From: Syngnathus acus
Taxonomy: Eukaryota > Chordata > Actinopteri > Syngnathiformes > Syngnathidae
NCBI RefSeq assembly: GCF_901709675.1
Contig: NC_051094.1
Location: 11,898,501 to 11,962,500 of the forward strand
Direction: 5' to 3'
Length of the DNA stretch: 64,000 nt
Shown here: piece after piece, positions 13,881 to 24,806 of the stretch
How positions within the stretch are numbered: position 1 is the stretch's first letter
How the letters are laid out: every line of letters begins with the position of its first letter
Notes under the pieces: model-generated
Database searches by the model: none
What the model saw: only the letters and a program-made list of their open reading frames with translations
Told to the model about the DNA's origin: nothing
Made by a program: the position numbers and the translations under genes

Positions 13881-16859
13881 ATCTCAAAAACTGAACATTA
13901 TTAAACTACAGTAGTTGTGAAGGCCGATTTATGGGATTGCATTAGAATGTGCAGCTGCACAATCTAATGTGGCCAAGTGAGTATACAGTATACTGTAAGA
14001 TAATATTAAATATTTGCTCAATTATTAAGACACAACTTCTTATATAGAGCACGTTTAATCATTAATACTCAAACGATATTTTTATAAACATGACAGATGA
14101 AGAGGACGATCATTTTCAACATGAATGTTTATACAACATTTTGTGCGACTCTTGCAGCACATCCTCAATTTTGTTTCAGCCCATTCTCACCTTCCTCTCT
14201 CTCCTCTCGTGAATGTGTTGGCGTGTATCAATGGAGGGGCTTGTTCAATAATCCTGCTCTCATTCAGTACAGGATTAGACAGTTTGAAGGGTTTGACTTT
14301 GAAAAGAGGATTGCTGCGAACCCAAAATACAAAATATCTGTCATCTCTTTCCTTCTTTATCAGCAAAGCATGGTGGCATTTCTAAAGACACATCTGGTAG
14401 GGCTTTAAAACGGCTATTATTGACGGAAACATATTCCGAAAAGCAGTAAGAGTAAACAGTGATGTTGGGAATTTGAGGTTCATGCTCTTAAGAACTGCTA
14501 GTATCTTGACTAGAAGACACACATTTTTTTTTTTTAATTAAAAAGGAAATACAAGATCACTCATTTCATATCACCTGAATGTGAGAGTTTAAAGCTTGTG
14601 CAAGCTTATGTCCTGTTTTTGGTAGACGGGTGTTTCAGAAACCACATAATGCTTTTTGTTCCTGAGGGCATTCAAGTGCCTGCATCAACCCAACCTGTTT
14701 TTACAGTCCAAAGCACATGACTCACAACCCCAATGTGTCTGAATCAAAGTACAACAGTGCCTATTGATACTCTAACTTGGAGGAGGGGAAGGTGAGCGCC
14801 CTTCTACGAAGGCCACCTGGATAAGAGCCCCCAAGGTGTCTGGGAAGGCTGTAAATATAAGTGACAGTTTGCACCCACCTCCAGGGTTTCTTCAGCCATG
14901 TAGGCTTCACTTTTCTTCTTCTCTCTTCAAAGGGAAGAAATTCCGCTCAGAGCGATGGCAAAAGTATTGCTGTTAAGAAAGTTTTTTTCCTTCTCTTTTT
15001 TTCTTCCAAGAGTGGGGGGTGTCACAGTATGTCTTTGTGAATTGAATTTCTTTAAAGCCGAGAACATATTCTACGTATTAGATCAGGCGCATTCAAACAC
15101 TTGAATTGTGTTTAATCTGACAGGATTCACCAACATCTTTCAGAAACAGAGCGTTAGTTCAAACCTTAAGGCAAATCGTCAACAAAATCGCATGAGCTAA
15201 AGTCAAAGAGGTAAAGTAGCTTCACCAGTTCTTTTAATTGTGCCACTACGTCAGTGAATGGACACACCTTCTTCCCGCTGTGTGTTGAGGTTGTATATCG
15301 AGGAACCTGTGTAAATTGCCTTTGTTGGTTGCAAGCAGCCATAAAGTTCTCTGAAAGAGATTGTGATGTAACTCACACTTTTGCGATGACTGGCGTCTGA
15401 GGCAGCTCCTCTTTGATCAGACAGTTTGGACACGCCCTGCGTCTTCATCCTCAGCTGCTACAAGAGCACCTGTTTACTAGTTCGGGCCTGTCTGTTTTTG
15501 CAAAGCCGTTCCGACCCTCTCAATGTCATAGACTTATACATGACACGCAGACATGCACACAAAGGAATCCAACGAGAGCTCGGTGGTGGGCGGCTGCTAA
15601 GCCATACTCTTCTTCACTCTTATATTCAGAGACAGCTGATCTGAATGTAATTCTGTTGCCTTTCAGAAATGTATTTGTGAGTTGGTGCATCAAATAAAAT
15701 GGTTTTCTCACTGAGGAGTTATTTGTAGTAACTTGGAGGAAGATGGTTATCAAAACAACAACGACAGAAAAGCTTTAGAGTTTGAGGAGCAAGTTTCATA
15801 GACCCAAAGAGTTATCAAAGAATGCAATGAAAGCTCCCTCACATCCCTCAAGATCTTCTGGGGCACAAATCCAGATTTCAGAGGATTATGGTTCAAGCAT
15901 GAGTGGGTGTTCACAAATGATCTGTATAGCAGCGAATCAAGGGCAATAGAAGTACTGTATACATGCCCGATGTGCTGCTACAACAGCGCCGAATAGCTCA
16001 CAAACACACATGAATACACTTCAGTGTGCCGTGCAGGCGGTTGATCATCTGCTCTTAAAGGTGAGAGTAATTACATAAAAACAGGCAACAATAAGATCTC
16101 CTCGTACAAAGAGGAGGCAGGGCACTTTTTCAACTGCTTAATGAACTGCCTTGCAGGCCCTCTAGTGATCAAACAAGTGTTTGATAGTGGCTTTGGTTTG
16201 AAAGATGACTGAATATGTTGATTTGCATGTGCAGAAGCGAGTGACTTTGAGGGGCGGGATCAGGGAGATTAGTGTTAACTGATGGAGACCTGTGCAAACG
16301 GACCCTCCCCCAGCATATAAGCAGACCAGCGACACACTTCCTCTGAGGACCGGTTAGTCAGACTGAATAAAACATCAGTCAAGCGGCAAGTTCTGCTGCT
16401 TTCCGGCATGAGTCTGATGATGCGCTTTCATATTCCGTAATATGTCTTTTTCTGATACATGCTATACATGCTTATCTGGTCTAAGCGTGTACAGAATAGT
16501 ATAGGCAGTATTGCATAGAAAGGTAAAAAATATATATACAGTAATATTAATTGGTCATCTGGAACAACTGTCATGAATTTAGCATTTTTAGCAGAATGGA
16601 TTGTGGGATTAATTAAACAAAATGTTCATCAGGGTAGTTTGTAGAGGTGTACCACTGTTCCCCATCATAGTGAGAGGGATTTGTAATAAGTTCATTTCAG
16701 CAATGAGAGGGCCAGCATATTAAAATGCAATGTATTTCTGAGTTGCTTAATAACCGTCACACTCAAGGCTCAAAGTGAGATAGCTTGCATTGAGTCAAAA
16801 TTCAGATTTGTCACTTTACTTTGAAAAGCAAAATGGCTCACGGATGTAATACAGGTGAC
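13881..16859. other. Intergenic region between fzd10 and the ERV
   Basis: There is no convincing gene. Short open frames near 14097-14408 and 15413-15697 show no domain. No clear repeat structure stands out apart from A/T runs. The last five bases (16855-16859, GTGAC) are the left target-site duplication of the adjacent ERV. Confidence 0.55.
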
Positions 16860-17254
16860 TGTTAGAGTGGTGCTCACTCTAACTTATTTTGCAAGAACCA
16901 CACGGGAGACAGTAGTTTGCCCTTTGACACCTGCAGGTGGAGAGTCCATTCGTCGCCGTGCGTACAGCGATGATCGAATGGAGGTCTGACTCTCGCCTCC
17001 TGCATGAGCATTTTTATTAAGAGAAACAGGGTGGGGGTGACAGTGGACTGGATAGGGAAGAGAAAACCCTTGACCTCTAGTCAAAGCATAGCAGGGGATG
17101 TTTTACGACATTGTGTAGGATGGGACAAGCTAGGTAATTTATTACTGGTTACACACCAACGTAAGCATAAAACTAATCTAGCTAGGTTATTTATTACTGG
17201 TTACATACATTCCAACATAATCATACGATCAAGATAGTTTGGAAAACCCTGACA
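16860..17254 (-). repeat. ERV 3' LTR (left copy)
   Basis: The boundaries are TG...CA and match the right copy base for base as far as I can read. On the minus strand a polyadenylation signal AATAAA lies at 17013-17018, defining R roughly in the middle of the LTR. Confidence 0.93.
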
Positions 17255-17270
17255 TATCCCTCCTGTTTTA
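17255..17270 (-). other. ERV polypurine tract
   Basis: Read on the minus strand, the bases immediately before the left LTR form a purine-rich run (AAACAGGAGGGATA). This is where plus-strand DNA synthesis is primed in retroviruses. Its position directly at the LTR edge supports the minus orientation. Confidence 0.6.
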
Positions 17271-17559
17271 TCATATGATTATGTCAACCCAATCCACAAA
17301 CATAAGCAAGAAAATATAAAGAAGAGCAGTAAAAATAATAAAAACACTAATAAAAAAGATCGACAAAAAACAGAGATGACAGCGGACGGGTCGGGGATCG
17401 CGTATGGTGAAACATGACAAAAACAACAAACAATGATAGCGACAACTTCCAGTGAAGATGAGGTTTTTCCTCAATACTCCAGTTCAAACTTAGTGTGTGA
17501 TCTAAAAACCTGCTGGCCGATGTTAAATCGCAGGAAAAGTCTCACACGGTCCCTCTGCC

Positions 17560-18120
17560 TTAGGCGACCAGAATGCTATCAATAAAAAACAAAAAAACAA
17601 AGCCACGATCCGTTCTGAATGAATTAGGTCCCGTCCAATGGTGCAGCCATGTTGGCAGGAGAGCCCTTACGCCTTGAACTGGCTCTCCCATCCTGGCACA
17701 CAGCGGTGATGTCCAAAGCTCCCATCCAGTTTCCTCCTGGAGAGCAGTTGTCGTTAATGCATTCGTGGGTCTTGTTTTCTTGGATGAAACACGTGTAGTC
17801 CATTCCAGGTAGCCTTTTTGTTTAGGCCACTTGTGGCATCTGTCGTCCTCCAACAGTTACATTGGGATCAATCCAAAAGAGTTCAATCACAGATTCATTT
17901 CTGCGAGTCCAGGGCGGTAGGGGTAGCGTCGCTGACGGTGACAGCACGGTGTTGATATCCAACTCCTCCCATGGATGCCATACATTTCGCTTCAGTGACA
18001 TTCATTGCCCTGGCCTCCAAGTGAACTTGCGTGGAGGAAGGGGGGAGTTTTGAACACACATAACACCCCTCCTGTGTGTGGGCTCTCACAGTGAACTTGA
18101 CGTACCGGTACCACGTGTTG
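17560..18120 (-). pseudogene. ERV env remnant (surface subunit-like, broken)
   Basis: Between the integrase tail and the 3' LTR, where env belongs, minus-strand frames contain cysteine-rich, N-glycosylation-bearing fragments. A CYVC motif near 18072 follows a WYRYVKF stretch, and more cysteines occur in frames around 17700-17780. The pieces lie in different frames and are cut by stops, so no envelope protein can be made. A further hydrophobic minus-strand frame (17271-17474) could be the old membrane-anchor region. The assignment rests on position and cysteine pattern and is moderate. Confidence 0.45.
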
Positions 18121-18328
18121 GTTTCGTATGGGTTTCTGGGGTCTCATGACCGGTCCTCAAAGTTCTCATCGTGTGACCATCGTTTTCCACGGTCAACATC
18201 ATCACTTGGTCTGTTCAGATGAGTCCATAGACCATAGCATGCTCCAACCACAACGCAGCAGAGGATCCACCTGGCATCTGGAGCCCCATTGCTACTAAGA
18301 TGACAGGAACACCGAGACATACCCCCGC

Positions 18329-18676
18329 CTAGCGGAGTTGGGATCGTTGTTCGCAGACTTCGCCACCACCCCGAAATGAGGGGCCCAGCACTCCCTGTAG
18401 CTTGCAGTGGCTGAGGTGAATCCAGCTGGGTTGTTCAGCGATCTTCACTAAGGTGGGGGTAGTCAGCAAGACTTGGAATGGTCCCTCCCACCGTGGGCTG
18501 ACCCAGTTCTTTCTTTTAATGACCTTGATGTAGACCCAGTCTCCTGGATTGATGGGGTTGTCGACCTGTGAGGAGGAAAAATCAGGCGGCAGTAAATTTG
18601 CATTGGACATATCTTTCAGTTTGAGGGTCCTGATCATATAAACTGCCAAGGACTGTTCTTCATCTGCCCTTTGCAA
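18329..18676 (-). pseudogene. ERV pol fragment: integrase C-terminal domain
   Basis: A 115-codon minus-strand frame contains the retroviral integrase C-terminal pattern: [15 protein letters not shown], then [11 protein letters not shown], then a basic WIHLSHCK end. In gammaretrovirus-like elements this SH3-like domain follows the catalytic core and immediately precedes env. The catalytic core and the rest of pol are not recognisable upstream, so this is an isolated remnant and not a working enzyme. Confidence 0.82.
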
Positions 18677-21600
18677 CTCTTGTAGTCAATTGTAATGCCC
18701 TTTTTAACGAGGCAGATAGGAGTGTTTGCGGGAAGAGTTTGAGCACTCCCTACTGATTCCTCCTAACCAAACACCGTTCATGACAGGGGCTTTCCCATTT
18801 ATTGCCTCCTGTCTTAAAGGAGATTCCCTTATCCATGCCGTCTTCTTCCTAACACATTCGCACCCACACAGGTTGTGCACATAAACGCACACACACCGAG
18901 CGCGCACCCAAGGCTCAGACAAACGACAACAGCCTGACACAACTTTACAGAGATTACGCACGAACACAGAACACAGACAAAGGGATTCTATACATCTCTC
19001 ATGTAGCTTCTTTTGATAGAACCTCCTATTGGTAACTGTGTAGCGGACTGTTTAGCATATAATCCCTTACTCAACTCCCTTGCTTCTACTTTTCCATGTC
19101 GGTGCAGTTGTAAGTGACCCCTATTGCAGTCAGACCCCTATTGTTAACTGTCGCCTTGTGCGACTCCTATGCATGATTGTGTGAAAGTCAAAAATTGAAC
19201 GTATCCAACTTTCTGACCACCCAAACTCCACTGTGGGGCAACAAACTTACTATTTTATTGAGTAGGTACATTGAGGAACCTAGCTTCCTCTTGACTGAAT
19301 TCCCTTTAGTCCAAATGTCCTATTCTAAAATGTATATAACTCAACCTCTCCTTCTTGAGCCTGACGAGCCAAAATATCAGATGTTTCCTACCGTTTTAGC
19401 CTATTTGTTCTATCCAAATCTGTTCAGTTTCCGATTATAATGCTTTTCTCTGTAGCTCTACGCATTATTTAATTTTTTAACAAATCTCCTCAGTTCTGTC
19501 AAACCCAGTGCACAATGAAGCTCCCTTCCACTTTGAGCCAAGCCCCACCAAGTTTGGTAACGCCACAGCAAGGAGTGCGATTTGGTCGTCGGACACTTCA
19601 AGTCCATATCTTTTGCAGCATCTCACACTCTCAAGTTGGTGTTCTTTTGTTGTTGCTTCAGAGCCAACCCATCCATCACTCTCGAATGAGTCCATTGTTC
19701 AAATGAGCCCATTTTCATCATTGTGAGTTCCTCTGCTTCTCACTGTCTTTTCTCGTCCCCAAGGATGTCGTCTTTTCTCTGGAGTGTACTTGCCCCCCTC
19801 CAAGCACAACAACAGTCTTTCCTTGTCCTTGCCAAAGGTCAAAGATGCCTCAAAGCCAGGCACCGTTTTGTAGACGTCCACGGCTGCAGGCAGAGTCTCG
19901 GGATCGAGTTTCAGGGATCCTGGCACTGAGAGCGACAGACTGGGACATCAAACTTGTAACCAAATGTAGCTGCTGCTAGTAACGTTTGTTTACCAAACTT
20001 CAAATTCACCTAGTAACAGTGATCTCGTCTTTATGTTGTAAGTCCTGCAACTCATCCTATTTTCGAGCTACGTTCTGTCTCTAGTTCCAATATAATGGGA
20101 CAGCACATTGTTTTTTCAGTATCATTATTCAAAATTAACGCATCGAGGTCTGCGTTCGACATCTAGCCCTGATCTATGTCTTGATCTCTCAAACGTTATT
20201 ACTTGTGTCATGCTTGCTCAAAATGTGACTTAGAATATGGTGTTGTGAATTTCCAATCTCCCTGATCAAATTGGATCCCGCTTCTTAGCTCTTCTTTCTC
20301 ATGCTCCTGTTAGCCTGCAATTGTCCAAATCAGTAATGTTGTTTTCTTTTAACGGTCTTTCTTTTGAACCTCTAAATCTCTCGTGTTGCTAACCTATCTA
20401 CACCAGGAAGGGTCTTAAAGAAAGGACCAACAGATTACTCCCAATATCTCCTCATTATTTATGAGTTAGCCTCCCTTTCCTCACTCGGGTGCATATCTTG
20501 TCAGTTGTTAATGGAAACCAGATGTCTCGTGCCAATGAGATCATGGACCAAGGCCCAAACAATCCCGCACAAACCTGACCTGAAACATGACCCGGTCACA
20601 CTTAGGCTTACTTGTGAGATATACATTGCATGATACCAGAATAGAAATTTACCACAGTATGACACTAAATGTATTAGAAAATCCATATGTCGTAAAGTGT
20701 TGTATTATTACTATCTTCCACTATCTGTCCTATTCACTCCCTCCTTCTGAGGCTTGGCAACGCCCATGCCTCACACCTTGACAAACATTCTGGGAGAATG
20801 TGTTCTTTACTACATATGATTCCATCATCAATTAATTTGATTTTCTTTCCAAAACGCTTCTCAATTTCCCAGTTCACACATCTTCTGCATGTGTTACTGG
20901 TTCTCCAGTTTTTTCTCTTGTTAATTATCAATCCAAAAGCTACGTTTTCTTTTTAGCATTTAACTTACTCAAAATCACTCTTTCATCAAAGTCGCTCTAC
21001 TAATTTTCCATAGTAGTCGCCAACAACTTCAACCATTCAACCTGTATTTTCCTTTCGTTCAGGGAATCATTCATCAATGCTCATTTGCATCTCACACACA
21101 GTCTCCAAAAAGGAGTCTTTGGTCTCAATTCATCCAAGCTCACCACACAACATTCATATACCATCTTCAACTCAAGGTTCCTGATAGAACAATCCATCAA
21201 TCCAAAAAAACTCAACTCATAAAAACTACTGGCAAATTAATCTGAATTTTTTCTTTGTTTTTAAATTTAAAGAACTCAATCTCTCAGATTTAGCTTGCAT
21301 ATAGAAGTTTGTATAACTTTATAACATCATCAATCAATTATTCCTATTAAATGTAGCATTGCAATGTCGTAAATTCACAATTTTGCTTCTTCCAATTCCT
21401 GAAAGCATGTTCCGTCGTTTCTTTTTCAAATTTCTCATGAGGGCTCGACACTTAACATGCACTAGTGTGGATCAATTTCTGCTCGCAAACACATTTCTCT
21501 CTTTTCCTCTCATTTTTATCTTTCCAAATCGTTTCTGTTCTGCGGTGCAAATTGGATAGACCACAGTCTAGCAAATTTCTTTACACTAAATGTTTAGCCA

Positions 21601-21990
21601 ATTTTCATCATTTTAACACACATGCACAGCTCTCGTGCGCGAAAGGTAGATCCCAGCACCAATGATTCGTCACAGGCTGGCCATTTCCTGTGGTCGATCA
21701 TGAGCTGGTCCCTCCCACGCACACGAGGACAGCACATTCTAACTTTTTATTTATCTTCTAGAAGCAAGTTGCATTTATTTACCACTTGATTTGCAAATTT
21801 TAACTTTTCTGTACACACACAATTTGATCTCTGGTCATTGGGCATACAAACAGCATTGTCATACTTCTTGTATGGACAGGAGCTCTAATAATCCAAAAAA
21901 TGTTCTAATAATCTGACAATGACATGTTTTGCTGTCATATGGGCATCTATTCTTTCTTTCTCTGTATTAGCATGAGGGGTCAAAGTAGAG
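18677..21990 (-). other. ERV interior without recognisable pol core
   Basis: About 3.3 kb lie where protease, reverse transcriptase, RNase H and integrase core would be expected. I find no YxDD-type polymerase motif and no frame longer than about 90 codons. The stretch is AT-rich. Two adjacent minus-strand frames (19477-19695 and 19699-19926) are somewhat more G+C-rich and have a protein-like composition, but I do not recognise them. The space is about the size of a normal pol, so it is either extremely degraded pol or replacement sequence. Confidence 0.5.
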
Positions 21991-22014
21991 GAAGCTTGTC
22001 ATGCTGTAAATGTG

Positions 22015-22262
22015 ACTTTTCCTCTGCCTCTTCCACCGCCCTTTGATTGGCACCGCTTTTTTTTTTTTTTTTCTTTCTAAAACACTCTCTTGACCAGTGT
22101 CCACGTTTCCCACAGTTCCAACAGTTGTCAGAATCTGATGGGGGTTTTGAATTATACGGCGGCCTGCGGCCTTGTTGGTCTCTAACTCTTCCTCTGCCCC
22201 TTTGGGAACTTTGGAAGAAGATTGTTGTATCTTCATCTAGATCATTACCATCATCATCTAGA
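22015..22262 (-). pseudogene. ERV gag fragment: nucleocapsid CCHC zinc knuckle
   Basis: Read on the minus strand, one frame runs from an acidic stretch (DDDGNDLDED) through an arginine- and glycine-rich segment into CWNCGKRGHWSREC near 22087-22130. This is a C-X2-C-X4-H-X4-C zinc knuckle of the retroviral nucleocapsid, which binds and packages genomic RNA. A run of about 16 T's on the plus strand at 22056-22073 follows and may cause slippage or a frame change. I see no complete matrix or capsid region upstream. Confidence 0.8.
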
Positions 22263-22559
22263 TGAAATACATTTTTTTTTCACATTTCAACTTTCCTTGT
22301 ACTTAATACTTTTTCTTCCACTTCGGCATGTATTGCATACAATTAAGAAATCTACTCGCCATGAACTTCTCATCTCCTTCTAGAGCTAGAGATTTATCGT
22401 TCCTTTTTCCCATCTTAATTTTAGTTTTTCCAGTTTTTTTTTTCAATCTTTTTTTTTCTTTGAGGATCCTCAATGCAGGTTTAAATTGACCTTTCAACAA
22501 ATTCTCTTTCTAGTCAATTTATCCTACCAGACACACTCTCAACCACACAAACTCTTATC

Positions 22560-23030
22560 CCTGCCTACGCGAAGTCCTCTTTTAAAAAAAAAAGAGCTGC
22601 TTCATCCGGATGGGGGACTCTACAACACCCCTTCCTTCCCTGGGAACTAAAGACAACAGTCTTGTTACCCAGCCCTGCCAACGCGAAGTTGTACCCCTTA
22701 GAACAGTGGTTGTCAAATGAGGGTACACGGAGGTACGTGAGATTTTATAAAAATATATAAAACAGTTTGAAAACCACTGCTCCAGACGAGCCACTTCATC
22801 CGGAGGGGGACTCTACAACACCCCCTCCTTCCCTGGGAACTAAAGACAACAGTCTTGTTACCCAGCCCTGCCAACGCGAAGTTGTACCCCTTAGAACAGT
22901 GGTTGTCAAATGAGGGTACACGGAGGTACATGAGACTTTACAAAAATATATAAAACAGTTTGAAAACCACTGCTCCAGAAGAGCCACTTCATCCGGAGGG
23001 GGACTCTACAACACCCCCTCCTTCCACAAG
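22560..23030 (-). repeat. ERV leader tandem repeat, ~194-bp unit, about 2.4 copies
   Basis: A segment containing TTCATCCGGA recurs at 22601, 22795 and 22988, a period of 194 then 193 bases, with very high identity between copies. It lies between the primer site and gag, i.e. in the packaging-leader region. Each of the two complete units carries a nested short inverted-repeat element (CAGTGGTTGTCAAA ... TTTGAAAACCACTG). Confidence 0.9.
22703..22780. mobile_element. Short hAT-type MITE nested in the ERV leader repeat
   Basis: The ends CAGTGGTTGTCAAA and TTTGAAAACCACTG are inverted copies of each other with one mismatch, and CAGTGGTT is typical of hAT-superfamily termini. A second copy sits in the neighbouring leader unit at about 22897-22974. 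No 8-bp target duplication is evident, so the class call is tentative. The element must have been inside the unit before it duplicated. Confidence 0.5.
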
Positions 23031-23324
23031 ACTTAAAATCTTCTGTCCTGCCTATTTTATTTTTTTCCTCTGTGCACTTTTACTTTTACGCGTTTCACAA
23101 CAACACAATCACACAACTTTAGGGCTTTAACTTACTTGTCCCCTGGTTCATTGCACTGCCAGGTCCCGTCAATCCACCTCTGTCAGACGAAGGCAGACTT
23201 AAGATGCTGGCCCAGCGAAGAAGTTCTCTTCCCAGGACTTTCTTGTCCAGGTCCTCCTAATGGACGCTGGCTTGTCGACAATGCAGCACGTCTTCCTCCG
23301 TCAGCCAGATGGCGGGTATGAGGG

Positions 23325-23342
23325 TCCCGGGTTTCGGCACCA
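23325..23342 (-). other. ERV primer-binding site (tRNA-Phe type)
   Basis: The plus strand reads TCCCGGGTTTCGGCACCA. This equals the 3' terminal 18 bases, including CCA, of vertebrate tRNA-Phe(GAA), whose acceptor stem starts GCCGAAA. It sits three bases from the LTR edge, exactly where a minus-oriented provirus places its primer site. Confidence 0.87.
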
Positions 23343-23345
23343 AAA

Positions 23346-23740
23346 TGTTAGAGTGGTGCTCACTCTAACTTATTTTGCAAGAACCACACGGGAGACAGTA
23401 GTTTGCCCTTTGACACCTGCAGGTGGAGAGTCCATTCGTCGCCGTGCGTACAGCGATGATCGAATGGAGGTCTGACTCTCGCCTCCTGCATGAGCATTTT
23501 TATTAAGAGAAACAGGGTGGGGGTGACAGTGGACTGGATAGGGAAGAGAAAACCCTTGACCTCTAGTCAAAGCATAGCAGGGGATGTTTTACGACATTGT
23601 GTAGGATGGGACAAGCTAGGTAATTTATTACTGGTTACACACCAACGTAAGCATAAAACTAATCTAGCTAGGTTATTTATTACTGGTTACATACATTCCA
23701 ACATAATCATACGATCAAGATAGTTTGGAAAACCCTGACA
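23346..23740 (-). repeat. ERV 5' LTR (right copy)
   Basis: This 395-bp LTR reads as identical to the left copy. As the 5' LTR it would carry the promoter driving transcription leftward. The minus-strand AATAAA is at 23499-23504. No strong TATA box is evident. Confidence 0.93.
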
Positions 23741-24102
23741 GTGACACTTTGCACCTTTGTCAGATACACACAGAAATCTGAGCTGGAAGTATACCTATTT
23801 TGTTGATGGTGCTGGAGAATGGTGAAAATGTGGGAGCATTTCAGACTGAAACAAAAGGCAACCACCGTGGCGTGTAATTGTAGCTCAGACTTTGCTCTCT
23901 GCGGAAGATGCTCACTGGGATGCTGCTATTAACATAGCACAAAGTGTTTCATGTTAATTATCGTACGTAACATTAGACCTGCAGAGGATTAGGTCTTTGT
24001 TAATTATGACTACTGTCAAATATGTGGCTTGTTTATTACCAAGGTGACAGGTTTATTATATGCTCACGACCATAATTACATCATACAGGGTGGTTACAAA
24101 TT

Positions 24103-24480
24103 TAAAGGGGAAGTCAACCTCGAAAAAATTTCTTCACAATAATATGTTGTTTGTACCCCCTGTAGTCTGAACACGGCATTTTGGTTAATAGTGCGTTTAA
24201 GAATCTTATTTTATCCACCTCAAGGGGCGGCCATTTTGCCACCTCAAAAATGGCAACACTCATTTTCAGTCGACAGCAAATGGCAAAATGGCCGTCCCCA
24301 AAGGGGATAAAAGCTTGCGGATTTTTGCTATTTGATTCATATTCCACAAATGACACATTAATCTTCTTGGGGAATCTTCTCGTGAGGAGTTGTAGAAAAA
24401 AACTATTCAGACAAAAATACTCTTCTCAGTACACTGTCGAAATTCATTATTAGATGCAGATTTATGGCGGGACATAAAAT
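24103..24480. repeat. Putative fish MITE-like repeat with internal inverted repeat
   Basis: Arms at 24224-24241 (GGGGCGGCCATTTTGCCA) and 24281-24299 (its complement with one extra base) form an 18-bp palindrome around a 39-base centre. The surrounding sequence (AAAGGGGAAGTCAACC at the left) has the feel of a dispersed fish repeat. The outer limits are uncertain. Confidence 0.5.
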
Positions 24481-24605
24481 CACACGCATAATCCTGTGTA
24501 TAATTGCATTCAAAAGTGAGAGCAAATCTGTGTTCATGTTCCTCCATGCTGTGCTTGTGACTGGCAGGCAGCGATGAAATTGACGGTGACACGGGGAGAG
24601 TCAGT

Positions 24606-24806
<201 letters not shown>

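Larger units (their letters stand above)
16860..23740 (-). mobile_element. Endogenous retrovirus, full-length provirus with both LTRs, reverse orientation
   Basis: Two 395-bp direct repeats that read as identical (16860-17254 and 23346-23740) begin TG, end CA, and are flanked by the same five bases GTGAC (16855-16859 and 23741-23745). This is the signature of integrase-mediated insertion. A primer site adjoins the right LTR and a purine-rich tract adjoins the left LTR, so the element reads right to left. Inside, a gag CCHC knuckle, an integrase C-terminal piece and env-like fragments occur in retroviral order on the minus strand. At 6.88 kb it is shorter than a typical 8-10 kb provirus, and no long intact frame survives. 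Identity of the LTRs implies a recent insertion. The single CCHC box and env position fit a gammaretrovirus- or epsilonretrovirus-like ERV, which is an inference. Confidence 0.93.

Noticed and set aside
14097-14408. Possible small gene downstream of fzd10
   Set aside because: A single 103-codon frame without signal, domain or splice context; overlapping frames of similar length show it is chance.
16884-17237. Open frames within the LTR (repeated at 23370-23723)
   Set aside because: They occur identically in both LTRs, are short on both strands and match no known LTR-encoded protein; regulatory sequence explains them.
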